A DNA stretch of 64,000 bases, taken from IMG/VR virus record IMGVR_UViG_3300042562_001145, positions 1 through 64,000 of that record. One strand, written 5' to 3'. Within the stretch, counting starts at the first letter, position 1, and each line of letters opens with the position of its first letter. Positions 38,401 through 46,363 of this stretch are shown one piece after another. Source of the stretch: a virus. The notes beneath the pieces are model-generated. The model was not told where the DNA came from, ran no database searches, and worked only from the letters and a program-made list of their open reading frames with translations. Both the position numbers and the translations under genes were made by a program.

Positions 38401-39264
38401 TACTTCTGTATCACCAATTACATCAATATTATTTTGTTGTAAAAAGAATCTGTTTTCATTTACTCCACTTAGTATATTTACTTGAGAAGGATATAATTCG
38501 CCAGGTTCATTTGCATAATCAACTCTAGTTAAAACCCATGGTTCTGGTGTACATCCACTTAAATAATCAGAAAGACTACAACCTTCTTGTGTAACAATAT
38601 ATACACCATTATGAGGTCTATTACTAGGAGTACCTGATTCAAAATCACCAATATTTTCATCTTTTACTAAAAGAGTCATACCTACAAGCATAGGGGCTTG
38701 TGCACCTCCTACTATACCTTTTAATTTTGAGTTAGTAGCAGCTGTTATTGTAGCACCTATTCCATCATCTAATGGTCCATTATAATAAGTTGAGGAGGGC
38801 AATTCGTTACTAGTTGCATAGTCAGCAAACATTACTGGAGAATCCCCTCCTGGTGTAGGCGGTGTAACACTTGATGTGTAACTAATCCACACTCCATTTG
38901 CTTTTTGATAAAACTTTTCTCCTGTTACTGTATTGTACCAATCACTCCCAAGAGGGAATCCTCCTGCAACATTATTAGTAGAAACAGGATCTACTGCTGA
39001 ATAAGTAGTAAGTTTGTCCCATGCTTCATTTTTTCTTACATACTGAGAGCCATCATCAGGAGCTTCAGAAATATAGTTGGCATCATTAACTAATAATGAT
39101 ACATCATCTCCTGCTTGTAAGTAATTATCATCATCTTCAAAATATTGAGATAATAGTTCAATCTCTGAAGGAACTATATTTGATAGATCTCCTTTTCCTC
39201 TTCCTTTAAGGGAGAATACTTTAAAGTTTATAAAATTAGGTGTTATTACAAAACTTCCTGCCAT
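35455..39264 (-). CDS. Long tail fibre (1269 aa)
   Basis: The N terminus (MAGSFVITPNFINFKVFSLK) probably anchors to the tail. Residues about 145-460 contain two related domains with phage-fibre signatures for shaft repeats (VGMTLLVKDENIGDFESG with GVYIVTQ; RKILVKDQADNKQNGDYEII). Near residue 680 is YLPNKNGTLAVTTDL, a widespread fibre element. Near residues 1170-1255 is FTYSGSQNFTL with YGVFVNGQELNSSQY and a final YYTKAQVDTLI, again typical. There is no chaperone (S74-type) autocleavage domain. It is the largest fibre gene and begins 17 bases after the 246-residue gene. Confidence 0.85.
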   Translation of the reverse strand: MAGSFVITPNFINFKVFSLKGRGKGDLSNIVPSEIELLSQYFEDDDNYLQAGDDVSLLVNDANYISEAPDDGSQYVRKNEAWDKLTTYSAVDPVSTNNVAGGFPLGSDWYNTVTGEKFYQKANGVWISYTSSVTPPTPGGDSPVMFADYATSNELPSSTYYNGPLDDGIGATITAATNSKLKGIVGGAQAPMLVGMTLLVKDENIGDFESGTPSNRPHNGVYIVTQEGCSLSDYLSGCTPEPWVLTRVDYANEPGELYPSQVNILSGVNENRFFLQQNNIDVIGDTEVVYEINYVPPTQVVTMPVVHMDTVTSAPLPSCTYMDEFPPPTPGGIFTLNPTTSYLTATVNGPLGVINGVNVSNSFTNPNRKILVKDQADNKQNGDYEIIQNGSATQPWKLRRITTTYSSLNKNTREWKINNEACTLYGNRYYMNYYTPSISIIGTTPITFSELIAGGTQNLQGVTDIGNTTDNDIQFGTGAGVYMNNGSRLKEGTIDAGYGGSKGIAQICAVGYELKWEAGRLYVMGDGGTTVREVSHNFTTIPNNYNDISQGFIVGSRWLLDDGTLYVCTDNTDDAAVWELQIAGNQDLQDVTTIGNVTTTEIISESGLIVNSADIPDSAAYLAKLGIFSILQSGTLRYGGSFELRETSADGSGNVALVLPSVLTEDRILYLPNKNGTLAVTTDLDTKADLVAGKVPSSQLPSYVDDVIEGYYNAPTFYSNAGLTTPIVPETGKIYVDLLANKSYRWSGSVYIQISNAISSIDELTDVTVTSPLNGQLLQYNLTTSQWENQTIVVGTGDMQTSTYDIDNDGIVDFAETVPVIVRNPSVSDILRKGTIVYLNGSTGFRPNAYKAQANAEATSSGTFGVVLSDIATTSDGTVAMLGTIHTLDTRNAANGAPFPFTNDVLLDGDVLWLDPNNAGYVTRIKPQAPNHAVFIGVVARTHPSLGRIVYRITNGYELDELHNVFINGTLADKHTLYYDAATSLWKTNTIEGILGFNPAQLLTAVTVDVNIGSRLRPADAASNGFYFNKNFNGSVGYTALNTNTGNSAVVNLGVGIDSSSYIKNIYVAKFGPNYFVPLLAGKGGLLGTEEVFVGSTDNNDVSILTGVDFSSVSRKFTVKANGQLLIQTTPATGSTSDFVLVRDSSGNVKQVAYPTGAGASTPLRRQEFTYSGSQNFTLLANPSYTYGVFVNGQELNSSQYSITTNVLTILNTLQIIGGIPDSVNIVYGETAPGILDYYTKAQVDTLIANATPDINIVNATKITLMYNT

Positions 39265-39281
39265 GATTTTTATATTTTAAA

Positions 39282-40022
39282 TTAACTTATACTTTCGCAA
39301 GTTCTAATTGTAATTTTTGAATTACTATCTATTTTGTAATAACACTGAGAAGTAGGAGATCCCCATTGATACACGTATTTTAAATTTTCATCTTCGGGGT
39401 AAAATGGAAATGACCCTTGGTTATCTAAGTACACATTTGCTCCTACATCTACAAGTATGTTTCCATTATTATTTGTACCACTTGTTGCATAAAATGTTTT
39501 CATAATAGGCGTACTTGGTAAAAATCCTGTTATACCAACTTCATACATTGTAAAAGCAAACAAATCTAATTTTATTTTAAACAAAGGAATCTCATCCTCT
39601 GCTATAGTTATCCCTTGATTTTGTACCCAATTTGCGATCTGTGTTTCTGTAACTTCTCTTAATGTTACTGCACCTAACTCTTCTAGTGTAGGGTAGAAGT
39701 ACACTACTTTATTATCTTGATTATTTTGTAAATATAACTTACCATCAACTGTAGATAGTGTTATAATATTTCCGTTTTCGGTACTTAAAAATGTTGATAT
39801 ATTTACTACTGGATTTTGTGTAGTTCCTGTTACCCCTGTTCCTGTTACTGTTGTTGTGGAACCTCCTGGTCCTTGTAAGTCAACTAATGGTAATGGGACT
39901 CCACATACATCTGTTACGTATGTTGTAACTGCTGTAGCTCCATCTGCCACTACAAAATATATAGAGTTTGGTTCAGGTTGACTAGGGAGTACTTTTACTT
40001 TAAAATGTTTTATTTCTATCAT
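39282..40022 (-). CDS. Fibre-base-like virion protein (246 aa)
   Basis: It starts MIEIKHFKVKVLPSQPEPNS followed by IYFVVADG, an N-terminal pattern common in phage fibre-attachment proteins. VTGTGVTGTTQNPVVNIST then resembles the repeated collar segments of baseplate-upper proteins. The C-terminal half is beta-rich with two Cys residues. It precedes the long tail fibre, so an adaptor between tail and fibre is plausible. Confidence 0.65.
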   Translation of the reverse strand: MIEIKHFKVKVLPSQPEPNSIYFVVADGATAVTTYVTDVCGVPLPLVDLQGPGGSTTTVTGTGVTGTTQNPVVNISTFLSTENGNIITLSTVDGKLYLQNNQDNKVVYFYPTLEELGAVTLREVTETQIANWVQNQGITIAEDEIPLFKIKLDLFAFTMYEVGITGFLPSTPIMKTFYATSGTNNNGNILVDVGANVYLDNQGSFPFYPEDENLKYVYQWGSPTSQCYYKIDSNSKITIRTCESIS

Positions 40023-40023
40023 G

Positions 40024-40365
40024 TTACCATTCTACTTTACTCCATTCGCAGTGTTCATCTGCTGAATCGGATATGTTACTTATGTTTGGGTATATCCCAC
40101 AAAGATTTTTTATTTTTACACTTGTATTACAATCCCCTATTTCTCCAGCTATTTTTTTATTCACCCAATCTATTAGTTCGCACTCATCTGTGCATAATAT
40201 ACTGTGGAATAATTGAGCATGTCTTACTTTATTTTTATCAACATCTTCCCCTATACCAAATTTTTTATTCAGGTAATATTGGTCTGCTAATTTTAAAAGG
40301 TTAGATTCTGCCTTATCATAATAACCTTCTTGGGTTAAGTATAAGTAATTTTCTTGTCCAGCCAT
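40024..40365 (-). CDS. Hypothetical tail-cluster protein (113 aa)
   Basis: This helical N-terminal region (QEGYYDKAESNLLKLADQYYLNKKFGIG) is followed by five Cys residues (LCTDECELI, GDCNTS, NLCGIY, EHCEW). It stands one base from each neighbour. Together with the 182-residue protein it seems to form a two-gene unit, since both have Asp/Lys-rich helices and paired Cys. No function is recognised. Confidence 0.55.
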   Translation of the reverse strand: MAGQENYLYLTQEGYYDKAESNLLKLADQYYLNKKFGIGEDVDKNKVRHAQLFHSILCTDECELIDWVNKKIAGEIGDCNTSVKIKNLCGIYPNISNISDSADEHCEWSKVEW

Positions 40366-40366
40366 T

Positions 40367-40915
40367 TTATATACAGTCTTTACAATCAGCTAATCCTCTT
40401 AGTAGATCTTTTGCTCCTTGCAAGAACCTGTCTGCTTTTACAAAGTCTCCAAGTTTAGCATGTGCTTTAGCTACTTTTATTAACCAATCAATGTCATAAA
40501 TTTTATCTCTAAATTCTTTATCCTTCTTAGAATACTCGAACCCATGTTTTACTACTATTTTTGATAGCTCTAATTCTGTTCTATCTGTTTTAAGGTAGTA
40601 TCTTGTTTTATCTAAACCTTCAAACTTACCTTTTACTGTTATTGTGTAGATACCATCCGGTAATTCTCCATAAGTTTCTTTTATGCAATCTCCTTGTAAA
40701 CAAGTGATACCAAGGTTATGGCTATTGAAAGAATTTATAGCATCTTTCTTATATGAAAATACTAATGGTTTTGTAGATCCTGGCAAGGTTACCTCTATAA
40801 TTGCTGGTTCATTTTGTAAATACACCCAGTCACTATTATCTCCTATCCAAAGTGTTTGTACAGTAGATTGTATTACATCAAAATCTATTTTTATTTCTCC
40901 TACTATTTGTGACAT
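40367..40915 (-). CDS. Hypothetical beta-plus-helical virion-type protein (182 aa)
   Basis: Residues 1-110 look like a beta-sandwich (EIKIDFDVIQSTVQTLWIGD, ELPDGIYTITVKGKFEGLD). Residues 125-182 are helical with a repeat-like LIKVAKAHAKLGDFVKADRF and end in CKDC. The arrangement of a binding sandwich and a TPR-like helix pair suggests an assembly or tail protein. The family is not identified. Confidence 0.55.
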   Translation of the reverse strand: MSQIVGEIKIDFDVIQSTVQTLWIGDNSDWVYLQNEPAIIEVTLPGSTKPLVFSYKKDAINSFNSHNLGITCLQGDCIKETYGELPDGIYTITVKGKFEGLDKTRYYLKTDRTELELSKIVVKHGFEYSKKDKEFRDKIYDIDWLIKVAKAHAKLGDFVKADRFLQGAKDLLRGLADCKDCI

Positions 40916-40935
40916 GGTTTGCTTTTATTTTGTTA

Positions 40936-41412
40936 TTAGAATAGCTTGTATTGCAATAATATTCCCCAGGTATGCCTTGCATCAGTTCTTATTAAATAAG
41001 TGGCTCCAAGGCTCCATTTTTGGTACTCTGCTAATACGTTAGTAAATACGGAAGGTTGTGCTTGTCTTAGTTCATTTGTTCTAATACCAAAGTAGCTATG
41101 TATCTCAATCTTTTTTGGCTTATCTAGTAATTTATTCTGTGTATCTATGAACTTAGATTGTTGTAATATTATGCTATCTTTTATAGATACTTGATATTCT
41201 AATTTATCTGTTATTTTTTTAAAATTTTCTATTCTAGATTCTTGTTCTTTTACTACAAGGTTGCAAGAGTCGTATTTTACTAATTCTATTGCTGCTAGTC
41301 TTGCTTCTTTTTCAGTAAGTATTATTACTTTATTTTTTATCTGAGTAGCGGTCTGTGAAAAAGTGTTGTAGCTTAGTAATAGACATGCTATCAATAACAA
41401 TAATCTTTTCAT
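40936..41412 (-). CDS. Outer-membrane spanin-like protein with signal peptide, coiled coil and terminal beta-strands (158 aa)
   Basis: The N terminus MKRLLLLIACLLLSYNTFSQT is a clear Sec signal peptide of Bacteroidota type, cleaved after Ser-Gln or nearby. The only Cys in it (residue 10) lies inside the hydrophobic core, not at a usable lipobox. Residues 25-100 are heptad-rich helix. Residues 103-158 appear to hold about four beta-strands (IEIHSYFGIR, SVFTNVLAEYQKW, WSLGATYLIR, WGILLQYKLF) ending in Phe, the usual outer-membrane barrel signal. The gene overlaps the end of the inner spanin-like gene by 83 bases, like Rz/Rz1. It probably links peptidoglycan-spanning helices to the outer membrane during lysis. 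The beta-anchor is a prediction by eye. Confidence 0.65.
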   Translation of the reverse strand: MKRLLLLIACLLLSYNTFSQTATQIKNKVIILTEKEARLAAIELVKYDSCNLVVKEQESRIENFKKITDKLEYQVSIKDSIILQQSKFIDTQNKLLDKPKKIEIHSYFGIRTNELRQAQPSVFTNVLAEYQKWSLGATYLIRTDARHTWGILLQYKLF

Positions 41413-41662
41413 ATTCTGTTTTTCTTATTATTTTAATTCTGTCTACTATTTTAGCATCTTGATTTTTTAAACTGTCTATTATTTTACTATTTTCGTAGCT
41501 TTTTTTATTTAGTTTAGTTATCTCGATTTCTAATTTTTTAGATTCTTCTACTAGTTTATTTCTATCATTTTGGTAGATTAGTGTAGTTGCTATGAATAAA
41601 AGTATTAGTAATAAACTAAACCATTGCTTCTTAAAAAATTCTATTATGTTAAAAATTATCAT
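41330..41662 (-). CDS. Inner-membrane spanin-like protein (110 aa)
   Basis: One N-terminal transmembrane helix (WFSLLLILLFIATTLIYQ, residues 14-31) is followed by a long charged coiled coil (NKLVEESKKLEIEITKLNKK and onward). This is the architecture of an inner-membrane spanin (Rz type), with the C terminus in the periplasm. It shares one base with the endolysin stop region and overlaps the next gene by 83 bases in a different frame. It is expected to join the outer partner and fuse the membranes at lysis. The family assignment is by architecture, not by sequence similarity. Confidence 0.7.
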   Translation of the reverse strand: MIIFNIIEFFKKQWFSLLLILLFIATTLIYQNDRNKLVEESKKLEIEITKLNKKSYENSKIIDSLKNQDAKIVDRIKIIRKTEYEKIIVIDSMSITKLQHFFTDRYSDKK

Positions 41663-42126
41663 TAGTTTTTAATTTGAAAGTGCATCCAATCATAATCTTT
41701 TTCTCTACCAAGAGATTCAAAACCGTGTTTGTAAAATATATCAATCATTGGCTTATATTCAGGTCTAGCAAATCTTGCTGTCTTTGATGTTTCTTTTAGT
41801 GTGTTCCTAGCTGGATCTAAATCTATAGCTATTCCCCAAGAGTGCATTGACCATGAGGTTCCACCTCTCATTTTTCTATAATTAAAGCATCCTCCAAAAA
41901 GATCTATCCCAAGTTCTTTTATTTTGTCTTTGCCATAGTGGGCCAATATGTCTTTTAGTACACTGGATAATCTAGTTGCTATATCTTTATGGCAACTTAT
42001 TTTATTTACTTCTGTACTTATTTCCCAAGCTAATCTCATTGGAAAAGGTAGTGGTATTGTTACTAAATACCCTTTGCCAGTTTCGTTTGGTACTCCGTAT
42101 TTTTTAGTTATTTGTTGTGTAGTCAT
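41662..42126 (-). CDS. M15-family endolysin (154 aa)
   Basis: The zinc-binding signature of M15 peptidases is present: SWSMHSWGIAIDLDP near residues 90-104 (SxHxxGxAxD form) and DYDWMHFQ near residues 145-152 supplying the final His. Such enzymes cleave the D,D or L-Ala-D-Glu peptide bonds of peptidoglycan. No signal peptide is present, so export would rely on the adjacent holin. The gene is one base from the holin and overlaps the spanin start, giving a compact lysis cassette. Confidence 0.9.
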   Translation of the reverse strand: MTTQQITKKYGVPNETGKGYLVTIPLPFPMRLAWEISTEVNKISCHKDIATRLSSVLKDILAHYGKDKIKELGIDLFGGCFNYRKMRGGTSWSMHSWGIAIDLDPARNTLKETSKTARFARPEYKPMIDIFYKHGFESLGREKDYDWMHFQIKN

Positions 42127-42127
42127 A

Positions 42128-42556
42128 TTATTTTAAGACATCTATATCGTCTTTTATTTCTTTACTTCTTTGTAAAAACTTTTTTAACATTTTAAAAACG
42201 TCTACATTAAAAGCTTCTTCAAAATTTTCCTTTATGCTAACTGATTCAATAAAAATTAATATTATTGTTACCGTTTTTGTAAAAAGAAATGGTATTGAAA
42301 ACCATATTTTAAAAAATTCTCCTAATAAGTAATTATCAATAGTGAATATTAATAGTACTGCTGCTTGGTATAATACAAACTTTGAGACTATATTGCTCAA
42401 TTTTCTAGAAGTTATCTTTTCACCTAATTTTATCGCTTTTGAAATACCAAAAATTGTATCTAATGCTATTGCTGTTCCTACTGAAATTATCAGTCCTTGT
42501 ATTGGTGCAAAAAATAATAGAAGGGTTGTTAAAAAGTATACGATGTAAGTCTTCAT
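42128..42556 (-). CDS. Phage holin (142 aa)
   Basis: Three or four hydrophobic segments are seen (YFLTTLLLFFAPIQGLIIS; SVGTAIALDTIFG; FVLYQAAVLLIFTI; FTKTVTIILIFIESV). A basic loop (KLGEKITSRKLSN) and the ESVSIKENFEEAF tail match the phage_holin_4 (toxin-secretion/lysis holin) family. The C terminus is charged (KKFLQRSKEIKDDIDVLK). It opens the lysis cassette directly downstream of a terminator, so it should be reached by readthrough or from a promoter I did not find. Confidence 0.85.
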   Translation of the reverse strand: MKTYIVYFLTTLLLFFAPIQGLIISVGTAIALDTIFGISKAIKLGEKITSRKLSNIVSKFVLYQAAVLLIFTIDNYLLGEFFKIWFSIPFLFTKTVTIILIFIESVSIKENFEEAFNVDVFKMLKKFLQRSKEIKDDIDVLK

Positions 42557-42584
42557 TTATTTTAAGGTTAGGTATGAGATAAAA

Positions 42585-42611
42585 AAAGGAGGAGTGTTTT
42601 GCTCCTCCTTT
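42585..42611 (-). terminator. Intrinsic terminator between the 666-residue gene and the lysis cassette
   Basis: A perfect 10-bp stem AAAGGAGGAG/CTCCTCCTTT with a 7-base loop is followed on the minus strand by TTTT and an AT-rich tract. Fourteen bases separate it from the stop of the 666-residue gene. Confidence 0.85.
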
Positions 42612-42624
42612 TAAATTTCTATTC

Positions 42625-44625
42625 TTAGAATCCTGCAGATACTGTTGCAAGTCCTGCTGCTGTAGCTAACAAGTTAATTTGCGTTTGTACAGCTGCATGC
42701 TTTCCAACTTCTGCTAAGAAGTGGTAGTCGAAGTTTTCAACTACTTCTCCTGAGAAAGATTGTGCAAATCTGTTTGTTCTAACTCTAACAACATAATCAA
42801 CATATTGAGCAAGAGGTTTCAAGTGTGACTCTTGTCCTAATACCAATTTACCGAAGTTGTTTCCTGACAATCTCTGACGATTTTCAAAGTATACTCTAGT
42901 ACGCTCTTCTAAGTCATAAAATTGTGCTCCTACTGCTTCTGGCTCTGTAGCGATAGAAAGTAATTTTACTCTGAATCTACCGTTAGATCCCATTTTGAAT
43001 GATTCAGAAACTAGTCCTGGAGCTTGATTCGCAATAGATAATCTAGTTGAGCTATAAACGAATGGTAATTCGTCTCTGTATTCTTCTGAACCTGCTAAGA
43101 TATTTACTTTACCTTTCAAATGGATACCCATTTTTGCTGTTCCGCTATAAGTTGTAGGTTTTGCTACCCAGTGAATTCCACCGAATGATGCTGGTGCTTC
43201 TGTTACAAACAAGTCTCTCAATAATGGAGAACATTCTTCACATACTACGTTTGAAGTAACTTCTGCTCTATACACTGTTTGACATGCTCCTGTTGTAGCT
43301 GTTCCAGTGTTTGTCAATGCTCCTACAGTTGCTGTAAAAGTATTTGCCGCTCCTAAAGCTACTGGTGCAAATCCTTCAGCTAAATCTGTAAATAAAATAA
43401 CACCTGAGCTTGGGTTTGTTACTACGGCTCCTGTTGCTGCTAAGATTGCTGCTGCATTTGCAGAGAACCATGCTGTTACTGTAGCTGCCATACTTGTTGC
43501 ATAAGCTTGTGTGTAAGTTACTCCACCTACAGCGATACTGAAGAAACCTGAAGCACCTACTGTAGCTGTAACTGATTGTGTCCAGTTTTCGCTTGCGGTA
43601 TCAACTAAGATATTCAATTCTGGGTAAGCTGCTTTTACTGCTGCTAATTTATTACTACCACATTCGTCATCTTTCAATTGTAATGTGTAAGTTTTTTGTA
43701 TTGCAGAACATGTTGTTCCTGCAACCCAAGCAATTGTTGAGCTAGTTGCTGTAATTTCTGGAATACCATCACAGTTAGCATCTGCTAAAGCTGCTACTGC
43801 TAATGAGTAAGCTGCTGGAGCTCCTCCTCCATTGATGATAACATACACAGAAGTTCCTGAAGCTGCTGTTCCTGGTAAGTAAGATTCTCTTTTTACATTC
43901 AATGTTGGATACTGTGCTTGTACTAATCCTAGTGCAGAGTTGTTTCCATTATCTTTTACTGTAAGTCTGTAAAAAGTACTTGGTACATCATTCAATTGTA
44001 AAGCTGCTAGTGAAGCGTTTTCACTGTTTACTGGAGTGATGTCGATGTAGTTTAAGATTGATACTCCTCCTACTAGAGTTACATTTTGTAAACGTTTTAC
44101 TCCTTCTTCAACAATTTGGTGCATTGTAAATGTACCTGTGTTTGGTGCTTCAAGATAAAGTTTTACTGTAACTTTTGCTTCTGGGTACCCTAACATTCCA
44201 ATAGCTTCTCCAGCTAAAGTAATATCAATTACCTCATTATCTCCATTAGCCATTACTAATGCAGAACTAGCATTAATACCATCGTATCCGATGATAAATT
44301 CGTCAACAGATACTCCCATTTTAGGTGCGTTAACTTTAATATCAACAATCTCAGAAATCTTGAAAGGTACTGTAGAGTAAGCTTTGTTTGATTGAGAACG
44401 AGTTGGTGTTAAAGGTGCGATACCTAATCTTAGTTCGTATAATCTGTTTCTGTCTGCTGCCGGTGTTGCGATAGTACTGGTTACTGCCATACCTAAAGCG
44501 GTTGCTGGAGCTCCTTTATCTACAATACCCAACTGACCTTTAGCTAGTCTAGTAGACGAGCCTGCAGTCATTACCGAACCTTCGTTGGTAACAAATGCTA
44601 ATGTTTGTGGTGCGTGTGATGCCAT
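42625..44625 (-). CDS. Major virion structural protein with internal repeats (666 aa)
   Basis: This Ala/Thr/Val-rich beta protein has uniform codon use, like the capsid gene, which suggests high expression. Residues 1-200 and 470-666 form the outer parts (VPFKISEIVDIKVNAPKMG; RVRTNRFAQSFSGEVVENFDYHF). Residues 210-470 contain three related units starting near 213, 312 and 450 (FYRLTVKDNGNNSALG; TYTLQLKDDECGSNKLA; VYRAEVTSNVVCEECS), the first two followed by YPxLN. The repeats look like an inserted spoke or Ig-like module. No catalytic motif was seen. Position after the capsid genes and before a strong terminator fits a head-decoration or tail-tube protein; I cannot tell which. Confidence 0.7.
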   Translation of the reverse strand: MASHAPQTLAFVTNEGSVMTAGSSTRLAKGQLGIVDKGAPATALGMAVTSTIATPAADRNRLYELRLGIAPLTPTRSQSNKAYSTVPFKISEIVDIKVNAPKMGVSVDEFIIGYDGINASSALVMANGDNEVIDITLAGEAIGMLGYPEAKVTVKLYLEAPNTGTFTMHQIVEEGVKRLQNVTLVGGVSILNYIDITPVNSENASLAALQLNDVPSTFYRLTVKDNGNNSALGLVQAQYPTLNVKRESYLPGTAASGTSVYVIINGGGAPAAYSLAVAALADANCDGIPEITATSSTIAWVAGTTCSAIQKTYTLQLKDDECGSNKLAAVKAAYPELNILVDTASENWTQSVTATVGASGFFSIAVGGVTYTQAYATSMAATVTAWFSANAAAILAATGAVVTNPSSGVILFTDLAEGFAPVALGAANTFTATVGALTNTGTATTGACQTVYRAEVTSNVVCEECSPLLRDLFVTEAPASFGGIHWVAKPTTYSGTAKMGIHLKGKVNILAGSEEYRDELPFVYSSTRLSIANQAPGLVSESFKMGSNGRFRVKLLSIATEPEAVGAQFYDLEERTRVYFENRQRLSGNNFGKLVLGQESHLKPLAQYVDYVVRVRTNRFAQSFSGEVVENFDYHFLAEVGKHAAVQTQINLLATAAGLATVSAGF

Positions 44626-44662
44626 TTTTAATCTTAATTTTAGTTATTATTTATTTTAATTT

Positions 44663-45328
44663 TTATAATTCTTGTGTTGCTCTTAATCTATCAATCTGGT
44701 ATTTGGGATTTTCTACATTTACTTCAAACTCACTAGATGCCATTGATATAATTCTATCTGTAAATAAATCATCAAACTCTGGGTTCACTGTACTGTCGAA
44801 TTCACTTTCCGGATCATCTTCAATCGTTAGTCTTATTTGTACTGGGTATCTGTAGTAAGTAAGATATAGGTTATCGTGTGTGAAGTTCTCTTTATATGCA
44901 TAGATATTATCTGCTGCCATTGAGAAAGGTGCTTCTCTTGCTATAAAGGATGGTTTGTTGAATTCATCTTGTAGAATTTCTGTTTTATTGTCATCTTTTA
45001 TATCGAAGAGGTTTATTTTAATACCGCTGCAGTTTTTATTTGATGCTTTAGAATAAACAGAAGAAAAACTAAAAAAATCTTGTGGTATTTTAAAGACATC
45101 TGCGTAGTCGGTTGATGCCTCTCTTATAATCTTTTTGTTTGGTACTAGTATATTTTGGATGTATACATAATCATCTGTACCTTTTTTATTGAGCACAAAC
45201 TCAATCATTTTATTTTGTGCTTCATTAAATATTACTATAAATCTACCCCTATCTATTCCTATCTTTGAACTCTCAAAGGTTTCGTTTATTTTGATTTGGA
45301 ATTTTATAAAAGCTTGTTCTGTAGTCAT
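44663..45328 (-). CDS. Head-tail connector/adaptor-like protein (221 aa)
   Basis: Helical N terminus (FIKFQIKINETFESSKIGID, RFIVIFNEAQNKMIEFVL), beta centre (NLYLTYYRYPVQIRLTIEDD) and helical end (DDLFTDRIISMASSEFEV). This plan resembles connector or tail-tubular proteins, including the 287-residue neighbour class at 26.1-27.0 kb. It is placed between a hairpin and the 666-residue gene. The function is inferred from context and pattern. Confidence 0.65.
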   Translation of the reverse strand: MTTEQAFIKFQIKINETFESSKIGIDRGRFIVIFNEAQNKMIEFVLNKKGTDDYVYIQNILVPNKKIIREASTDYADVFKIPQDFFSFSSVYSKASNKNCSGIKINLFDIKDDNKTEILQDEFNKPSFIAREAPFSMAADNIYAYKENFTHDNLYLTYYRYPVQIRLTIEDDPESEFDSTVNPEFDDLFTDRIISMASSEFEVNVENPKYQIDRLRATQEL

Positions 45329-45345
45329 ACTTTATTTTAATAAGG

Positions 45346-45366
45346 GGGAGTTTTTATTTCCCCCAT
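45346..45366 (-). terminator. Intercistronic hairpin, possible partial terminator
   Basis: GGGGGA at 45346-45351 pairs with TCCCCC at 45361-45366 over a 9-base AT loop, in the 48-base gap between two head genes. On the minus strand it is followed by TTATTAAAATAAAG, a weak U tract. It may attenuate transcription or stabilise mRNA ends. Confidence 0.5.
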
Positions 45367-45376
45367 TAGTAAGTTT

Positions 45377-46363
45377 CTATTCTATAAGAGTGGCAAATAT
45401 TTGCTTCATCTCTTGGTCTTCTTTTACTTTTCTAGCAGCATTTTTCCAGCCACTTTCTACAAAGACATCATCCATCCAGATCTCTCCTTTTTTGTACTTA
45501 ACTTTACCTCTTACATAAAGCTCTTTCAGTTTAGAATGTATATAGATTTCTTCTGCACCTTCCTCTGTTTGGAACTTATCTACTGTATCAATAAATAACT
45601 TATCGTTCTGGAATTTATCCTCTTTTGAACTCATGAAGTTACCAAAAACTGTGTATAGTACTGCATCATCTGATGAACTTGCTGCACTGATCCCTAAATA
45701 ATCTAGTACTTGTAATAGTCCAGATTTATCTGTATTCAATAAGTTGTAGAACAATGCTGATGCTTTTGCTTTTCTCATTTCTTTTTCGGCTTCTCTGCTT
45801 ACTGAGCTGTCTTTGTCAACAATACAGTACATTGAAATTGGCTGCTTAAATTCTGGATGAGATTCCATTTCTTTAGGTGTAACCCTTTTGTGTAGTAGTA
45901 ATAGGAAAAGTCTTAATAGATCTTCTGTTTTTGATGTGTCAAATAGTTTCCCTCTATGACATTCAATTCTGAATTTATCCCAAAAAAGATTATTCTTTGG
46001 TGTGTGATCTAATATATTCTCTCCTTTTTCTTCCTCTAAAGGTAAAACGATGTTTTTCCTTAGTGAGGTTAGTGCTAATGATCTAGCATCTGGGTCAGTA
46101 ATTGCTCTAATTAAAGCGTTTGATGTTGGGTATAATCCCGTATCCCAAAGTCCTCTATCTTCATCGTAGATTGCTCCAGGGAACGTGTCTACCACCATAT
46201 CACTTAAAACTTTTGTTGTATTAAACTCTTTAAAACCTTCTGGTGCTGAAGTGTCTAATTTTTCTTTTATCTCGTAGAGAGTATCTTTTTTTATTTCAAA
46301 ATCATAGATCTTTAAAATGACTCTGCTCTCATCTTTTGGTGTAATTTTTTTAGCTATTGCCAT
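45377..46363 (-). CDS. Hypothetical head-region protein (328 aa)
   Basis: The protein is charged and helical (EIKKDTLYEIKEKLDTSAPE; DLLRLFLLLLHKRVTPKEME). Its C-terminal part has a beta segment (AEEIYIHSKLKELYVRGKVK; WMDDVFVESGWK). There are two Cys residues and no catalytic motif. It has its own promoter with a 90-base leader. Location between the capsid gene and the connector gene suggests a head-associated protein; no family was identified. Confidence 0.6.
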   Translation of the reverse strand: MAIAKKITPKDESRVILKIYDFEIKKDTLYEIKEKLDTSAPEGFKEFNTTKVLSDMVVDTFPGAIYDEDRGLWDTGLYPTSNALIRAITDPDARSLALTSLRKNIVLPLEEEKGENILDHTPKNNLFWDKFRIECHRGKLFDTSKTEDLLRLFLLLLHKRVTPKEMESHPEFKQPISMYCIVDKDSSVSREAEKEMRKAKASALFYNLLNTDKSGLLQVLDYLGISAASSSDDAVLYTVFGNFMSSKEDKFQNDKLFIDTVDKFQTEEGAEEIYIHSKLKELYVRGKVKYKKGEIWMDDVFVESGWKNAARKVKEDQEMKQIFATLIE

